64,000 nucleotides of DNA from Sphingobium amiense (GTDB taxonomy: Bacteria > Pseudomonadota > Alphaproteobacteria > Sphingomonadales > Sphingomonadaceae), in contig NZ_AP018664.1 in assembly GCF_003967075.1 (NCBI RefSeq), positions 620,001 through 684,000 of the forward strand, read 5' to 3'. The position numbers and the translations under genes were made by a program. Below are positions 44,788 to 54,225 of this stretch, piece after piece; position 1 is the stretch's first letter, and the number at the start of each line of letters is the position of its first letter. The notes beneath the pieces are model-generated. The model worked only from the letters and a program-made list of their open reading frames with translations. It was not told where the DNA came from and searched no databases.

Positions 44788-46148
44788 CCCGCCCGCGCCA
44801 GCGTGGGGTCTACTGGCTCCAGCAGGCCTGACGCCCGCGCCCTGCGGCCATAGACGGCCTCGAACAGCGGCGTCGCCATCACGGTCGTGATGACGGCCAT
44901 CAGCACCAGCATCGAAAAGAGCGCAGGCTGGATGATGCCCTTCTGCAAGCCGATGTTGATGATGATGAGTTCCATCAGGCCGCGCGAGTTCATCAGCGCG
45001 CCGATGCCCAGCGCCGTGCGGTTATCTTCTCCCGCAATCCGCGCGGCGGCATAGCATGCTCCGAATTTCGCCATGATCGAAACGGCCAATATGCCGAGCG
45101 CCAGCAACAGCAGGTCGAGCGAATTGACCATGTCGAGCCGCGTGTTCAGCCCGGAATAGGTGAAGAACATCGGCAGGAGCAGCACGACGGCGATGGGTTC
45201 GACCTTCTCCTTGATCTGCTCCACGAACAGGCCGCGCGGCATGCAGACACCGATCAGGAAACCGCCGAAGATCGCGTGGATGCCGATGGCGTCCATCAGG
45301 AACGCGGACAGGCAGAACAGCGCTATGGTGATCGCCAGCACCTGCATGCTCATGCTGCCGCGCCGCTCCACCGCGCGGCCGAGCGGCGCCAGCAGCCGCC
45401 GGCCCAGCAGCAGCATGAACGCCGCATAGAGCACGGCACCGCCGATCGCGATCACCGCCACGCCAGGTCCGGCCCCGAACGCGGCGAGCACCAGAGCCAG
45501 CACGCACCAGGAAGCGGCGTCGTCGAACGCGCCCGCCGTCAGGGTCAGCGTGCCCAGCGACGAATGGGCCAGACCATTTTCATTGATGATGCGCGCCAGC
45601 ATGGGAAAGGCGGTCAGCGCGATGCATGCGCCCATGAACAGGGTCGCGTTGCCGTTGCTGATGCCGGGCGCGAAGAGGCCGGGCACCGTGAGGAGTGTCG
45701 GCGTGATGAGCACCGCGAAGAGAAATGGGGCGAGGATGCCTGCTGCCGACACCATTGCGGCGCTGCGCGCCTTCGACTGGAAATGATCGAGGCGCAGGGT
45801 CAGGCCGACGATGAACATATAAAGGCCGACACCCAGTTGCGCGCCGACATAGAGGATATTGCGTGTTTCTTTGGGAAACAGCGCATTCTGGAATTCGGGA
45901 AAGAACAGGCCAAGCAGCGACGGCCCGAGCAATACGCCGGCGATCATCTCCCCGACCACCTGCGGCTGCTTCAGGAAGCGCTGCCCCAGCCATCCGACAA
46001 GGCGGCAGACGCCGATGATGACCGCAATCTGGAGGAAGAAATGGACGCTGAAATCGGACGGCGTATAGGCGCGGACGCCATTGACGACCGGGCCGTGCGG
46101 TCCCAGCAGATCCGCCAGCACAGCCCAGGATTCGCTTGCCAGACTCAC
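44784..46148 (-). CDS. Monovalent cation:proton antiporter-2 (CPA2/Kef-type)
   Basis: 454 residues, about 12 membrane segments. Na+/H+ exchanger domain with FLKQPQVVGEMIAGVLLGPSLLG, AFDDAASWCVLALVL (the Asp pair of the ion site) and GFLIGVCMPRG. There is no C-terminal TrkA-N nucleotide-binding domain, unlike KefB/KefC, so it is a short CPA2 member. Exchanges K+ or Na+ for protons. Convergent with the upstream kinase (stops overlap) and divergent from the response regulator at 46354. Confidence 0.88.
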   Translation of the reverse strand: MSLASESWAVLADLLGPHGPVVNGVRAYTPSDFSVHFFLQIAVIIGVCRLVGWLGQRFLKQPQVVGEMIAGVLLGPSLLGLFFPEFQNALFPKETRNILYVGAQLGVGLYMFIVGLTLRLDHFQSKARSAAMVSAAGILAPFLFAVLITPTLLTVPGLFAPGISNGNATLFMGACIALTAFPMLARIINENGLAHSSLGTLTLTAGAFDDAASWCVLALVLAAFGAGPGVAVIAIGGAVLYAAFMLLLGRRLLAPLGRAVERRGSMSMQVLAITIALFCLSAFLMDAIGIHAIFGGFLIGVCMPRGLFVEQIKEKVEPIAVVLLLPMFFTYSGLNTRLDMVNSLDLLLLALGILAVSIMAKFGACYAAARIAGEDNRTALGIGALMNSRGLMELIIINIGLQKGIIQPALFSMLVLMAVITTVMATPLFEAVYGRRARASGLLEPVDPTLARAG

Positions 46149-46353
46149 CGATTGCCTCCCATCCCCGACATTTCTGCATGCGTGCAGTTATCGCCTTGAG
46201 CAGAGCGCAACCCTCCGCCCTGTTGCAAGCGATTTCCACAAGCTGCCGCGCCGCCGCGTCCATGATAGCGCAAACATGCGCGCGGCTCCATCGCCAACGA
46301 CGCTATGTCCGGCTAGGATCGAAAGCTGACAGACCAGCGTCGGACAATGCCCA

Positions 46354-47031
46354 ATGACCTTCCATATCCTCGTTGCCGAAGATGATCGCCTGTTGCAGGG
46401 GCAGTTGGTCCGGCAGCTCTCCGATTTCGGGCACGAGGTCGAAACCGCCGATGACGGGGGCGCTGCGCTGGAACTGCTGGGCCGCCGGGCGTTCGATGTC
46501 GTGATTCTCGACTGGAAGATGCCCGTGATGGACGGGATCACCGTGGTGCGTAAGCTCCGGGACGCGGGAGTGACGGTTCCTGTCCTCATGCTGACCGCGA
46601 TGGGCCGCGTCTATGACAAAGTGGAGGGGCTGGAGGCCGGGGCGGACGACTATGTCGTCAAACCGGTCGATCCTCTGGAGCTGAACGCGCGGATCAATGC
46701 ACTGGTGCGGGCGCGCCGCATGTCGGCAAGTCCTGCCGATACCGTCAGCGCCGGGGACATCGTCGTCAGCCCGTCGAGAATGCAGGCCTGGCGCGGCGGC
46801 GATCCGCTCAACCTGTCGCAAATGGAATTCAGGCTGCTGCTGGAACTGGCGCGCAATGCGGGATCGGTCGTCACCCGGCCCATGCTGATCGAAAAAATAT
46901 GGGGACTGAGCGTCGTGCCCGCTGCCAATGTCATCGAGGCGCATATCCGCAATCTGCGCGTGAAACTGATGGAGCGCGGCGATGATCCTATCAGCACCCG
47001 GCGCGGCATCGGCTACACGCTGCGGGCGTGA
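46354..47031 (+). CDS. OmpR/PhoB-type response regulator
   Basis: 225 residues. Receiver domain (1-120) with acidic pocket D10-D11, phospho-acceptor D53 (VVILDWKMPVMDG) and K in DDYVVKPVDP; a winged-helix DNA-binding domain follows (NLSQMEFRLLLELARNAGSV, then VIEAHIRNLRVKL and TRRGIGYTLRA). No histidine kinase stands next to it, so it is an orphan in this window. A bidirectional terminator separates it from the convergent TonB receptor. Confidence 0.92.
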   Translation: MTFHILVAEDDRLLQGQLVRQLSDFGHEVETADDGGAALELLGRRAFDVVILDWKMPVMDGITVVRKLRDAGVTVPVLMLTAMGRVYDKVEGLEAGADDYVVKPVDPLELNARINALVRARRMSASPADTVSAGDIVVSPSRMQAWRGGDPLNLSQMEFRLLLELARNAGSVVTRPMLIEKIWGLSVVPAANVIEAHIRNLRVKLMERGDDPISTRRGIGYTLRA

Positions 47032-47046
47032 CGTCTCCATTCCATG

Positions 47047-47083
47047 AAAAAACCGGCGCGGCGAGGGGGCCGCACCGGTTTTT
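47047..47083. terminator. Bidirectional terminator between regulator and TonB receptor
   Basis: AAAAAACCGG...GGCGAGGGGGCC...CCGGTTTTT: an inverted repeat with an A-run on one side and a T-run on the other, serving the convergent genes on both strands. Confidence 0.85.
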
Positions 47084-47102
47084 CCGCGTCAGGTGCTTGC
47101 GT

Positions 47103-49607
47103 TCAGAAGCGGATGCTGGCTTCGGCACCGAAAGTGCGCGGCGCGTTGAAGTTGCCGTAGTCGCCCAGCACGTTGCCGATGTTTCCGGTCGTGATGTTGG
47201 TCGTCGGCGCGGCGGGCAGGCTGTTCGACGGATCGCGGCGGAACACATATTGCTTGTCGAACAGGTTGCGGCCCCAGACGCTCAGGGTCAGCTTGCGGCC
47301 ATATCCCACGTCCAGATCGGCGAAGGAGATGCGGCCATTCACCAGGAAGGACGCGTCAGCCTTGGTTTCGAACTGGTCGAAAGCCTGTGTCGCCTGCGCA
47401 TAGTTCGCATCGACGTGGAACTTGACGGCGGCGTCGCCGCCGATGGGCAGGCTGTAATCGACCGACCCGCTCGCCGCGTTACGCGGCGTGAAGGGGATGT
47501 AGAACTGCTGGAGGTAGGGCTGTGAGGTCACGCCCCCGGCAGTGAAGGTGATCGGCACCAGCGGGATTTTGGTATAGGTGTAGGCATAGGAGGCGTTCAG
47601 CGTCAGGCCGTCCACCGGCTGCACCGTCAGGTCGGCTTCGATGCCGCGGATCTTGGTCGTTCCGCCCGCATTGATCGTGCGCAGCACATTGACGCTGGAG
47701 CCGCCCGCGAACTGGATGAAGCTGATGTCGATCTGGCTGTCCTTGCGGTCCATCATATAGGCTGCGAGGTTGAACCGGGCGCGACGATCCCAGAAGTCGG
47801 CCTTCAGGCCCGCTTCGTAGGATTTCACGTCTTCAGGATCGAACGCCTCATAATTGGCCGTGCGCGAACTCGCGCCGCCTGCGCGATAGCCGGTCGCATA
47901 TTTCGCATAGACATGAACGTCGTTGGTCACGTCATAGGCGATCGTCGCCATCGGGTTGAAGCGGTTCCACTTCTCATCCAGCGGCTTATAGCCATTGCCG
48001 GCCACGATCGCGGCGTTTGCGGGAAGGTCGTAGTTCACGTTGCGGAAGAAATGCAGCACGCCACGCTTCTTGTCCTGCGTGTAACGCGCGCCGACCGTGA
48101 AGTGGAGCTGGGACGTAGCGTTCCAGGTGAGCTGGCCGTAGGCGGCATAGCTCTTGGACCAGACTTCGGACGCGCGGTCGATCGAGCGGCAGCCCCGGAT
48201 CGAACCGAAACCGCCCGAGCCGCGGCAGGGATCGAGGGTCACGTAAACCGGCTGGCCCTGCCCGTTGAGGTAGACGCCATTCGAGTTCGGAGTGGACGCG
48301 TCGTCGCTGACATGCTCGTTGAAGTAGAAGAGGCCAGCGACATAATCGACCGAGCCGACCGAGCCGACCGCCTGCAGTTCCTGCGTGAACTGGCGCTGGC
48401 GCAGACCCGCGAGGCTATAGCGGCTGAACCCGCACGGGGCGGCCTGCGTGCAGGATGCGGTCAGGTTGACGATCGGCGGACGGTGCGCGCCGCCTGAATT
48501 GTCCCACTGTTCGACATCGACGCCGCGCCACGCGGTGATGGAGCGCAGTTCGATCTCGGGTGACACGGTCCAGCGCAGATTGTTGGTGAAGCCGTGCGTC
48601 TTGTCGGTGCTGACCTGCTGCGGCACGCCGATGTCGGCGGTTTTCATGCGCGTGTCGCCGTTGATGACCACGCCGGGGAGGACGGGCCGCACGGTGCCGC
48701 TAAGCGTGGTGTAGTTGATGCCCGGCAACTGGCAGCGCGGCGAGTTGGCGACCGGACCGGCGACGCAGTTGTTGGGGTTATAGTTCAGCAACTGGCTGTA
48801 GAAGGGCGTATTTTCGTCCTTCGCGACATCGTAGCTGAAATCGTTGGTGATGCTGCTGGTCGGTTCCCAGCGAACCGCGGCGCGCAGGCCTTTGCGGTTA
48901 TAATAGTTCCAGCCGACCTGTCCCGCGAGCGGGTTCTTGGTGGTTTCGTCCTGATGCTGGATCACGCCGTCCAGCTTGATGCTGAACCCGGCGGTTTTCG
49001 GCAGGTTGATGTGGAAGCTGCCGGTGCGCGCGCCGTAATTGCCGATGCCCGCGTCGAGGCGTCCGCCCCATTCGCCGGACGGCGCCTTGCTGACGATGCT
49101 GAGAGCGCCGCCTTCGGTGTTGCGGCCGAACAGCGTTCCCTGCGGCCCTTTCAGAACCTCGACGCGCTCCACGTCGAACAGCGCGGCGTTGAGGCCGTGC
49201 TGGCGGCCGAGATAGACGCCATCGACATAGATGCCGACGCCCTGTTCGCGCGCGGGCTGGTTGGCGTCGAGCGGTACGATGCCGCGAATGCCGATGGTGA
49301 GAGCGCTCTGCCGCGCCTCGAACGTGGCGATGCGCAGCGACGGGACGGAGCCGTCTGCCAGATCGTAGAGGCTCTGGACGTGGCGGTCTTTCAGCGCCTC
49401 GGTGCCCAGAACCGCCATCGCGATCGGCGTTTCCTGAAGATTGGTTTCGCGCTTCGTCGCGGTGACGACGATTTCGCCAAGGCCCATGTCGGCATCGGCA
49501 GCGGTGGACGTCTGCGGCGCCTGATCCTGCCCGATGGCGACAGGCGCGTTCATCGCGACAAGAGCCGCGCTGGCGAGCAGGGTTGCCTTGGTAATACGGT
49601 CAAACAT
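47103..49607 (-). CDS. TonB-dependent outer-membrane receptor
   Basis: 834 residues. Signal peptide (MFDRITKATLLASAALVAMN), TonB box-like region (LGEIVVTATKRETNLQETPIA), plug with VEVLKGPQGTLFGRNTEGGALSIVSK, and a barrel ending in ARTFGAEASIRF. Sphingomonads carry dozens of such receptors; the type with 'KRETNLQETPIA' is linked to uptake of sugars, polyphenols or siderophores, but the ligand is not shown. No STN domain. Upstream lie two TGAAGACAGT repeats that may be a control site. Confidence 0.92.
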   Translation of the reverse strand: MFDRITKATLLASAALVAMNAPVAIGQDQAPQTSTAADADMGLGEIVVTATKRETNLQETPIAMAVLGTEALKDRHVQSLYDLADGSVPSLRIATFEARQSALTIGIRGIVPLDANQPAREQGVGIYVDGVYLGRQHGLNAALFDVERVEVLKGPQGTLFGRNTEGGALSIVSKAPSGEWGGRLDAGIGNYGARTGSFHINLPKTAGFSIKLDGVIQHQDETTKNPLAGQVGWNYYNRKGLRAAVRWEPTSSITNDFSYDVAKDENTPFYSQLLNYNPNNCVAGPVANSPRCQLPGINYTTLSGTVRPVLPGVVINGDTRMKTADIGVPQQVSTDKTHGFTNNLRWTVSPEIELRSITAWRGVDVEQWDNSGGAHRPPIVNLTASCTQAAPCGFSRYSLAGLRQRQFTQELQAVGSVGSVDYVAGLFYFNEHVSDDASTPNSNGVYLNGQGQPVYVTLDPCRGSGGFGSIRGCRSIDRASEVWSKSYAAYGQLTWNATSQLHFTVGARYTQDKKRGVLHFFRNVNYDLPANAAIVAGNGYKPLDEKWNRFNPMATIAYDVTNDVHVYAKYATGYRAGGASSRTANYEAFDPEDVKSYEAGLKADFWDRRARFNLAAYMMDRKDSQIDISFIQFAGGSSVNVLRTINAGGTTKIRGIEADLTVQPVDGLTLNASYAYTYTKIPLVPITFTAGGVTSQPYLQQFYIPFTPRNAASGSVDYSLPIGGDAAVKFHVDANYAQATQAFDQFETKADASFLVNGRISFADLDVGYGRKLTLSVWGRNLFDKQYVFRRDPSNSLPAAPTTNITTGNIGNVLGDYGNFNAPRTFGAEASIRF

Positions 49608-49667
49608 AGCGGTAATTGGCCCCTCTGGAACGAGTCGGTGTTCGTCGGGCCGGCTGATATGGCGCTA

Positions 49668-49699
49668 TGAAGACAGTTAGATTTAAGTCTGAAGACAGT
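49668..49699. promoter_or_regulatory. Two TGAAGACAGT direct repeats upstream of the TonB receptor
   Basis: TGAAGACAGT occurs at 49668-49677 and 49690-49699, 22 bases apart (about two helical turns), some 60-90 bases before the receptor start. Spacing suits a tandem activator or repressor site; no matching regulator is known here. Confidence 0.4.
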
Positions 49700-49782
49700 C
49701 GCGGATCATAATCTTCATTTTCGCTTCATAAATGGATCGGGCCGCTGATTTGCGGGGGCGCGATCTCCCTCCTCCGCGCAAA

Positions 49783-50145
49783 CTATTCTTCGGAAGCCGC
49801 ATCACCTCGCCTCACCGTCACCTCCACCCCGGCAAGGCCGCGTGTAAGTGCGAATGGTTTGTCGATGGCGACCCGCGCTTCGACGACGCGGGGGAATTGC
49901 AGGCATAATGCGCCCAGACGCTGCGCGAAGGTTTCGATCAGCGGGATATGGACGGCCGCCAGATCCTCGGCCGCCTGCGCGATCCGGCGATAATCGACCG
50001 TGTCGGCTATGCCCTCGACGCTGCCGGGGACGAGGCTCAGTTCGACCGTGACGACGAGCGGCTGGCGCCGCCCGATCTCGTCCGGATTGATGCCGATGTC
50101 CGCCAGCAACGGCAGGTCGCGCACCTTCACCTTAATGCCCGACAC
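49783..50145 (-). CDS. folB: Dihydroneopterin aldolase
   Basis: 120 residues. Cleaves dihydroneopterin in tetrahydrofolate synthesis. Family features: VRDLPLLADIGINPDEIGRR (active-site Glu region), TVDYRRIAQAAEDLA and a C-terminal ARVAIDKPFAL with the conserved Lys. It starts 3 bases after the purU stop, so the two are an operon. Its place beside purU, metF and an O-demethylase makes a folate-centred group. Confidence 0.9.
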   Translation of the reverse strand: MSGIKVKVRDLPLLADIGINPDEIGRRQPLVVTVELSLVPGSVEGIADTVDYRRIAQAAEDLAAVHIPLIETFAQRLGALCLQFPRVVEARVAIDKPFALTRGLAGVEVTVRRGDAASEE

Positions 50146-50148
50146 CGA

Positions 50149-51003
50149 TCAGGCCCGGAAGACGACCGTGCGCGCGCCGTTCAGGAACACCCGGCCCTGC
50201 AGATGATGCTGCACCGCCGTCGCAAGCACGCGGCGTTCGATGTCGCGCCCCTTGCGCACCAGATCGTCGGGGGTATCGCCATGGTTGATGGCTTCTACAT
50301 CCTGATGGATGATCGGCCCTTCGTCGAGGTCGGCGGTCACATAATGGGCCGTCGCGCCGATCATCTTGACGCCGCGATCATAGGCCTGGTGATAGGGCTT
50401 GGCGCCCTTGAAGCCGGGCAGGAAGCTGTGATGGATATTGATGCAGCGGCCCGACAGAAATCCCGCAAGATCGTCCGACAGGATCTGCATATAGCGGGCC
50501 AGCACGACCAGATCCGCGCCGCTTTCCTCGACCAGCGCCTTGATCTGCGCTTCCTGCTCCGCCTTGCTGTCTTTTGTGACGGGCAGATGGTGATAGGGCA
50601 CGTCGTCGATCAGCGATGTGGTCAGCACCGATCTGGGATGGTTGGACACGATGCCCACCACGTCCATCGCGATTTCCCCGATCCGCCAGCGATAGAGCAG
50701 GTCGCCGAGGCAATGGTCGAATTTCGACACGAACAGCAGCACCTTCTGCCGCTCGCTCCTGAGCCGCAGCGCCCACTCCATGCCGCGCAGTTCCGCCAGC
50801 GGGGCGAAGGCGTCGCGGAACGACTCGACCTTTTCATCGGCGATCGCGAACTCGATCCGCATGAAGAAGCGGTCGGTAAAGCGGTCGTTGAACTGCTGTG
50901 CATCGGTGATGTTGCCGCCCTGCTGCGCGAGGAGTCCGGCGACATCCGCGACAAGGCCGGGACGGTCGGCGCATTGCAGGGTCAGGGTGCAATATTGGGT
51001 CAC
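50149..51003 (-). CDS. purU: Formyltetrahydrofolate deformylase
   Basis: 284 residues. Hydrolyses 10-formyl-THF to formate and THF, recycling the folate carrier. N-terminal ACT domain ([20 protein letters not shown]) and a formyltransferase-like catalytic domain with [29 protein letters not shown] and the Asp in [14 protein letters not shown] start at 51003 is chosen because GGAGGAG lies just upstream. In one-carbon degradation PurU drains excess formyl groups. Between folB and metF. Confidence 0.93.
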   Translation of the reverse strand: MTQYCTLTLQCADRPGLVADVAGLLAQQGGNITDAQQFNDRFTDRFFMRIEFAIADEKVESFRDAFAPLAELRGMEWALRLRSERQKVLLFVSKFDHCLGDLLYRWRIGEIAMDVVGIVSNHPRSVLTTSLIDDVPYHHLPVTKDSKAEQEAQIKALVEESGADLVVLARYMQILSDDLAGFLSGRCINIHHSFLPGFKGAKPYHQAYDRGVKMIGATAHYVTADLDEGPIIHQDVEAINHGDTPDDLVRKGRDIERRVLATAVQHHLQGRVFLNGARTVVFRA

Positions 51004-51031
51004 GTCGCTCCTCCGCTGTTCGCGCTGCCGG

Positions 51032-51904
51032 TCACTGGCGCGCGCTGTAATCGTTGATCCACTCGACGGTCTTCGCGATGCCGCCGAACGGGTAAAAATG
51101 CAGCCGGACCTTGCCATGGTCGGGACCAAGCCCCTTGGCAAGCGCATCGACCAGCCGGTCCGGCGTTGCCGTGCCCAGCAATTTCGTGATCGAGATGCCA
51201 TATTTGCCCAGCACCGCCGCCGAAGCGCCCACGCCGCATCGGGCCGCAAAGCGCATCAGTGTCTTGATGCCCGCCGGTCCCGGAACGCCGATCCTGACGG
51301 GCGCGTCGATCCCGCGCGCGCGCAACAGAAGCAGCCAGTCGAGCACCGGCTGCGCATCGAAGCTGAACTGCGTGACGATCAGCGGCGCCATGCCCCGATC
51401 CTCGATCTCGCGGCACTTGGCGACCAGCACCTCGAACGTCTGCTCTGCCGTCATGTTGGGATGGCCTTCGGGATGGCCGCCGATGCCGACCGCCCTGATG
51501 CCCGCGCGTTCGAACGCGCCCGTGCGGATCAGCGCCATGCTGTCGGAATAGGGACCGGCGGCTTCGGCGGGATCGCCGGCGATGACGAAGCTGCGCGTGA
51601 CGCCCGCTTCGCGCACTACCGTCGCCAGATAGGTTTCGAAATCGTCGCCGGAAACCAGACGCCGCGCCGAAAAATGCGGCATCGGCTCGAAACCCAGAGC
51701 GCGCACCTGCCGCGCGGCATCAACGCGGGCCTCCAGCGTCTCGCCGGGCAGGAACGTGATCGCGACCGGTGTCTCGGGCAGGATGGCCGCCGACGCCTGC
51801 GCCAGCGCATCGACATCCTTAGCCGTAATCTCCAGCGAATAGCCGTCCATCATGTGCACGGGCGGCCGCTCCCAATTGGGATGGATCATGGATGCCGACA
51901 TCAT
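51032..51904 (-). CDS. metF: Methylenetetrahydrofolate reductase-like protein
   Basis: 290 residues. MTHFR-fold flavoprotein: [12 protein letters not shown] with the catalytic Glu (ITAK preceded by LE), then [57 protein letters not shown] and [14 protein letters not shown]. Shorter and diverged from E. coli MetF; it resembles the SYK-6 type that works on methyl-THF made by O-demethylation. AGGAG precedes two in-frame ATGs (51904 and 51901). It diverges from the hydrolase/demethylase genes over a promoter region with palindromes. Confidence 0.85.
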   Translation of the reverse strand: MMSASMIHPNWERPPVHMMDGYSLEITAKDVDALAQASAAILPETPVAITFLPGETLEARVDAARQVRALGFEPMPHFSARRLVSGDDFETYLATVVREAGVTRSFVIAGDPAEAAGPYSDSMALIRTGAFERAGIRAVGIGGHPEGHPNMTAEQTFEVLVAKCREIEDRGMAPLIVTQFSFDAQPVLDWLLLLRARGIDAPVRIGVPGPAGIKTLMRFAARCGVGASAAVLGKYGISITKLLGTATPDRLVDALAKGLGPDHGKVRLHFYPFGGIAKTVEWINDYSARQ

Positions 51905-51977
51905 TCTCTCCTGTGCGGGCGGCCGGTCGTCAGGGCCATTATCTGCCGACGCCGATGCTTTTACCCCTAGCCCGGTG

Positions 51978-52005
51978 GAATTAATTCGTATAGATGAAAT
52001 TTCAT
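51978..52005. promoter_or_regulatory. Palindromes in the metF/hydrolase divergent promoter
   Basis: GAATTAATTC (51978-51987) and ATGAAATTTCAT (51994-52005), both perfect palindromes, lie in an AT-rich stretch of an otherwise GC-rich 113-bp divergent region. Together they look like operator half sites for a repressor of this cluster. Confidence 0.45.
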
Positions 52006-52017
52006 GAATGAGAAAAT

Positions 52018-52728
52018 ATGCTTGTGAGGGATGCCGTTCCAGCGATTCTGCCGGGGCTGATGTGCGATTCGCGCATGTTCGCCGCCGTGCTCGAGCGCTT
52101 GCCCGGCGCGGTTGTCATCGACGGCTTCTACGCAGGCTGCGACCGTATCGAGGCGATGGCGGAATATGCGCTTGCGCGCCTGCCCGAACGGATCGCGCTG
52201 ATCGGTCATTCCATGGGCGCGCGCGTGGCTCTGGAAATCGTCCGCCGTGCGCCCGAGCGGGTGGAACGGCTCGCGCTGGTGGACACGGGCATTCATACAG
52301 TCCGGGCCGGTGAGCGTGAAAAGCGCTACGCCCTTTACGAGAAAGGCTGCCGCGAAGGCATGATCGCGCTCGTCGACGAATGGCTGCCGCCTATGGTGGG
52401 GGAGGGCGCGCTGCGCGACCCGGCCCTGATCGCGCGGCTTCACGCCATGGCTGTGAGCAGCGGGCTTGCGGTGTTCCGGGCGCAGGTCGAGGCGCTGCTT
52501 CACCGCCCCGACCTGTCCGGTCTTCTCCCCACAATCCGCTGCCCGACCTATGCCATTGTCGGACGCGAAGATCTCTGGTCGCCCGTCTCCCAGCATGAGG
52601 AGATCGCCGCCGCCATCCCCGGCGCGCAGCTTCGCATCGTCGAAGGCGCGGGGCACATGATGCCCGCGGAACAGCCCGAAGCCTTCAGCGCGGTGCTGGC
52701 GCAATGGCTGGCGGCGCCGGCGCAATGA
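52018..52728 (+). CDS. Alpha/beta hydrolase
   Basis: 236 residues, no signal peptide. Nucleophile elbow IALIGHSMGARVA (Ser near residue 65), late acid in AIVGREDLWSP, His in GAGHMMPAEQPEAF. It lies 38 bases before the O-demethylase gene on the same strand and is therefore likely its operon partner. It may cleave an ester of a methoxylated aromatic acid to release the demethylase substrate; this is inference from position. Confidence 0.85.
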   Translation: MLVRDAVPAILPGLMCDSRMFAAVLERLPGAVVIDGFYAGCDRIEAMAEYALARLPERIALIGHSMGARVALEIVRRAPERVERLALVDTGIHTVRAGEREKRYALYEKGCREGMIALVDEWLPPMVGEGALRDPALIARLHAMAVSSGLAVFRAQVEALLHRPDLSGLLPTIRCPTYAIVGREDLWSPVSQHEEIAAAIPGAQLRIVEGAGHMMPAEQPEAFSAVLAQWLAAPAQ

Positions 52729-52766
52729 CCCGATCCATGCCTTTTCTATCCCAAAGGAGAGTTTGA

Positions 52767-54170
52767 ATGAGTGGCAAGACCCTGCAACAGTTGCTCGACG
52801 AAAAGGGCGACATCGTCGAATTTCTGCGCAACCAGCAGACCGGGCCGAATGCCTATCCCGGCGTTCCGGCGGAATATTCCAACTGGCGCGACGAGCAGCG
52901 GGCGTGGGCGGAAACCGCGGTTCTGTTCAACCAGAGCTATCACATGGTCGATCTGCTCGTGACTGGTCCCGACGCGTTCGACATGCTCGCCTATCTCGCG
53001 CCCAACAGCTTCAAGGGCTTCGTCCCCAACCGCGCCAAGCAGTTCGCGCCGGTCACGCCCGAAGGCTATGTCATCGGCGACGTCATCCTCTTCTATCTGG
53101 AAGAGAATAAATTCGAACTCGTCGGTCGCGCGCCTTCTATCGAATGGGTCGAATTTCATGCCGCAAGTGGCAAGTGGAACGTCACGGTCGAGCGCGACGA
53201 GCGCACCGCCGCCCGCCCCGAAGCGGAAAAGGGCTATCGCCGCAACTATCGCTTCCAGTTGCAGGGGCCCAACGCCATGCCGATCCTCGAAAAGGCGATG
53301 GGCCAGACGCCGCCCGATCTCAAATTCTTCCACATGGCCGAAATCGAAATCGCCGGTGCGAAGGTGCGCGCCCTGCGTCACGGCATGGCAGGTCAGCCGG
53401 GCTACGAACTGTTCGGCCCGTGGAAGGATTATGACACCGTCCGCAACGCGCTGATCGAAGCGGGCAAGGACGATGGGCTGACGCTGGTCGGCGGCCGCAC
53501 CTACAGCTCCAATACGCTGGAGTCGGGCTGGATTCCTTCGCCGCTGCCTGCCGTCTACACCGGCGAAGGCACGCGCGCTTTCAGGGAATGGCTGGGCGCG
53601 AAATCCTATGAGGGCATGACGTCGCTCGGCGGCAGCTTCGTGTCCGGCAATATCGAGGATTATTACCTGACCCCGTGGGATCTGGGTTACGGCATCATGG
53701 TCAAGTTCGACCATGAGTTCATCGGCCGCGAGGCGCTGGAGAAGATGAAGGACCAGCCGCACCGCCGCAAGGTGACTCTGGCGCTCGACAATGCCGATGT
53801 CGTCCGTGTCATGAGTTCGATGCTGACGCAGGGCAGTGACAAGGCGAAGTTCATCGAATTTCCGAGCGCCGTCTACGCCATGCACCCCTATGACACGGTG
53901 CTGAAGGACGGAAAGCCCGTGGGCCTCTCCACCTGGATCGGCTATACCGTCAACGCCGGGCGGATGCTGGCACTGGCGATGGTAGACGAATCGGTCGCCG
54001 AACCCGGCACCGAAGTGACGCTACTGTGGGGCGAGCCGGACGGCGGCACCACGAAGCCCACGGTCGAACCGCACGTCCAGACCGAAATCAAGGCGATCGT
54101 GTCGCCCGCGCCCTATTCGGAAGTGGCGCGCGATGCCTATGCCGACGGCTGGCGCACGCAGGCGGCCTGA
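52767..54170 (+). CDS. LigM/DesA-like tetrahydrofolate-dependent aromatic O-demethylase
   Basis: 467 residues, GcvT (aminomethyltransferase) fold. Close to LigM/DesA of Sphingobium sp. SYK-6 from memory: shared landmarks include SNWRDEQRAWAETAVLF, MVDLLVTGPDAFDML, YVIGDVILFYLEE, LRHGMAGQPGYELFGPW, SNTLESGWIPSPLPAVYTG, GGSFVSGNIEDYY and KPTVEPHVQTEIKAIVSP. LigM moves the methyl group of vanillate or 3-O-methylgallate to THF; DesA acts on syringate. Which substrate applies here is not decided by sequence. Strong AAGGAGAG ribosome site. Neighbours metF, purU and folB fit a C1-handling module. Confidence 0.88.
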   Translation: MSGKTLQQLLDEKGDIVEFLRNQQTGPNAYPGVPAEYSNWRDEQRAWAETAVLFNQSYHMVDLLVTGPDAFDMLAYLAPNSFKGFVPNRAKQFAPVTPEGYVIGDVILFYLEENKFELVGRAPSIEWVEFHAASGKWNVTVERDERTAARPEAEKGYRRNYRFQLQGPNAMPILEKAMGQTPPDLKFFHMAEIEIAGAKVRALRHGMAGQPGYELFGPWKDYDTVRNALIEAGKDDGLTLVGGRTYSSNTLESGWIPSPLPAVYTGEGTRAFREWLGAKSYEGMTSLGGSFVSGNIEDYYLTPWDLGYGIMVKFDHEFIGREALEKMKDQPHRRKVTLALDNADVVRVMSSMLTQGSDKAKFIEFPSAVYAMHPYDTVLKDGKPVGLSTWIGYTVNAGRMLALAMVDESVAEPGTEVTLLWGEPDGGTTKPTVEPHVQTEIKAIVSPAPYSEVARDAYADGWRTQAA

Positions 54171-54225
54171 TCCTCACCTGAGCAGGGCAGAGACGGGGGT
54201 GGCGTCGGCCGCCCTCGTTTTCGAT

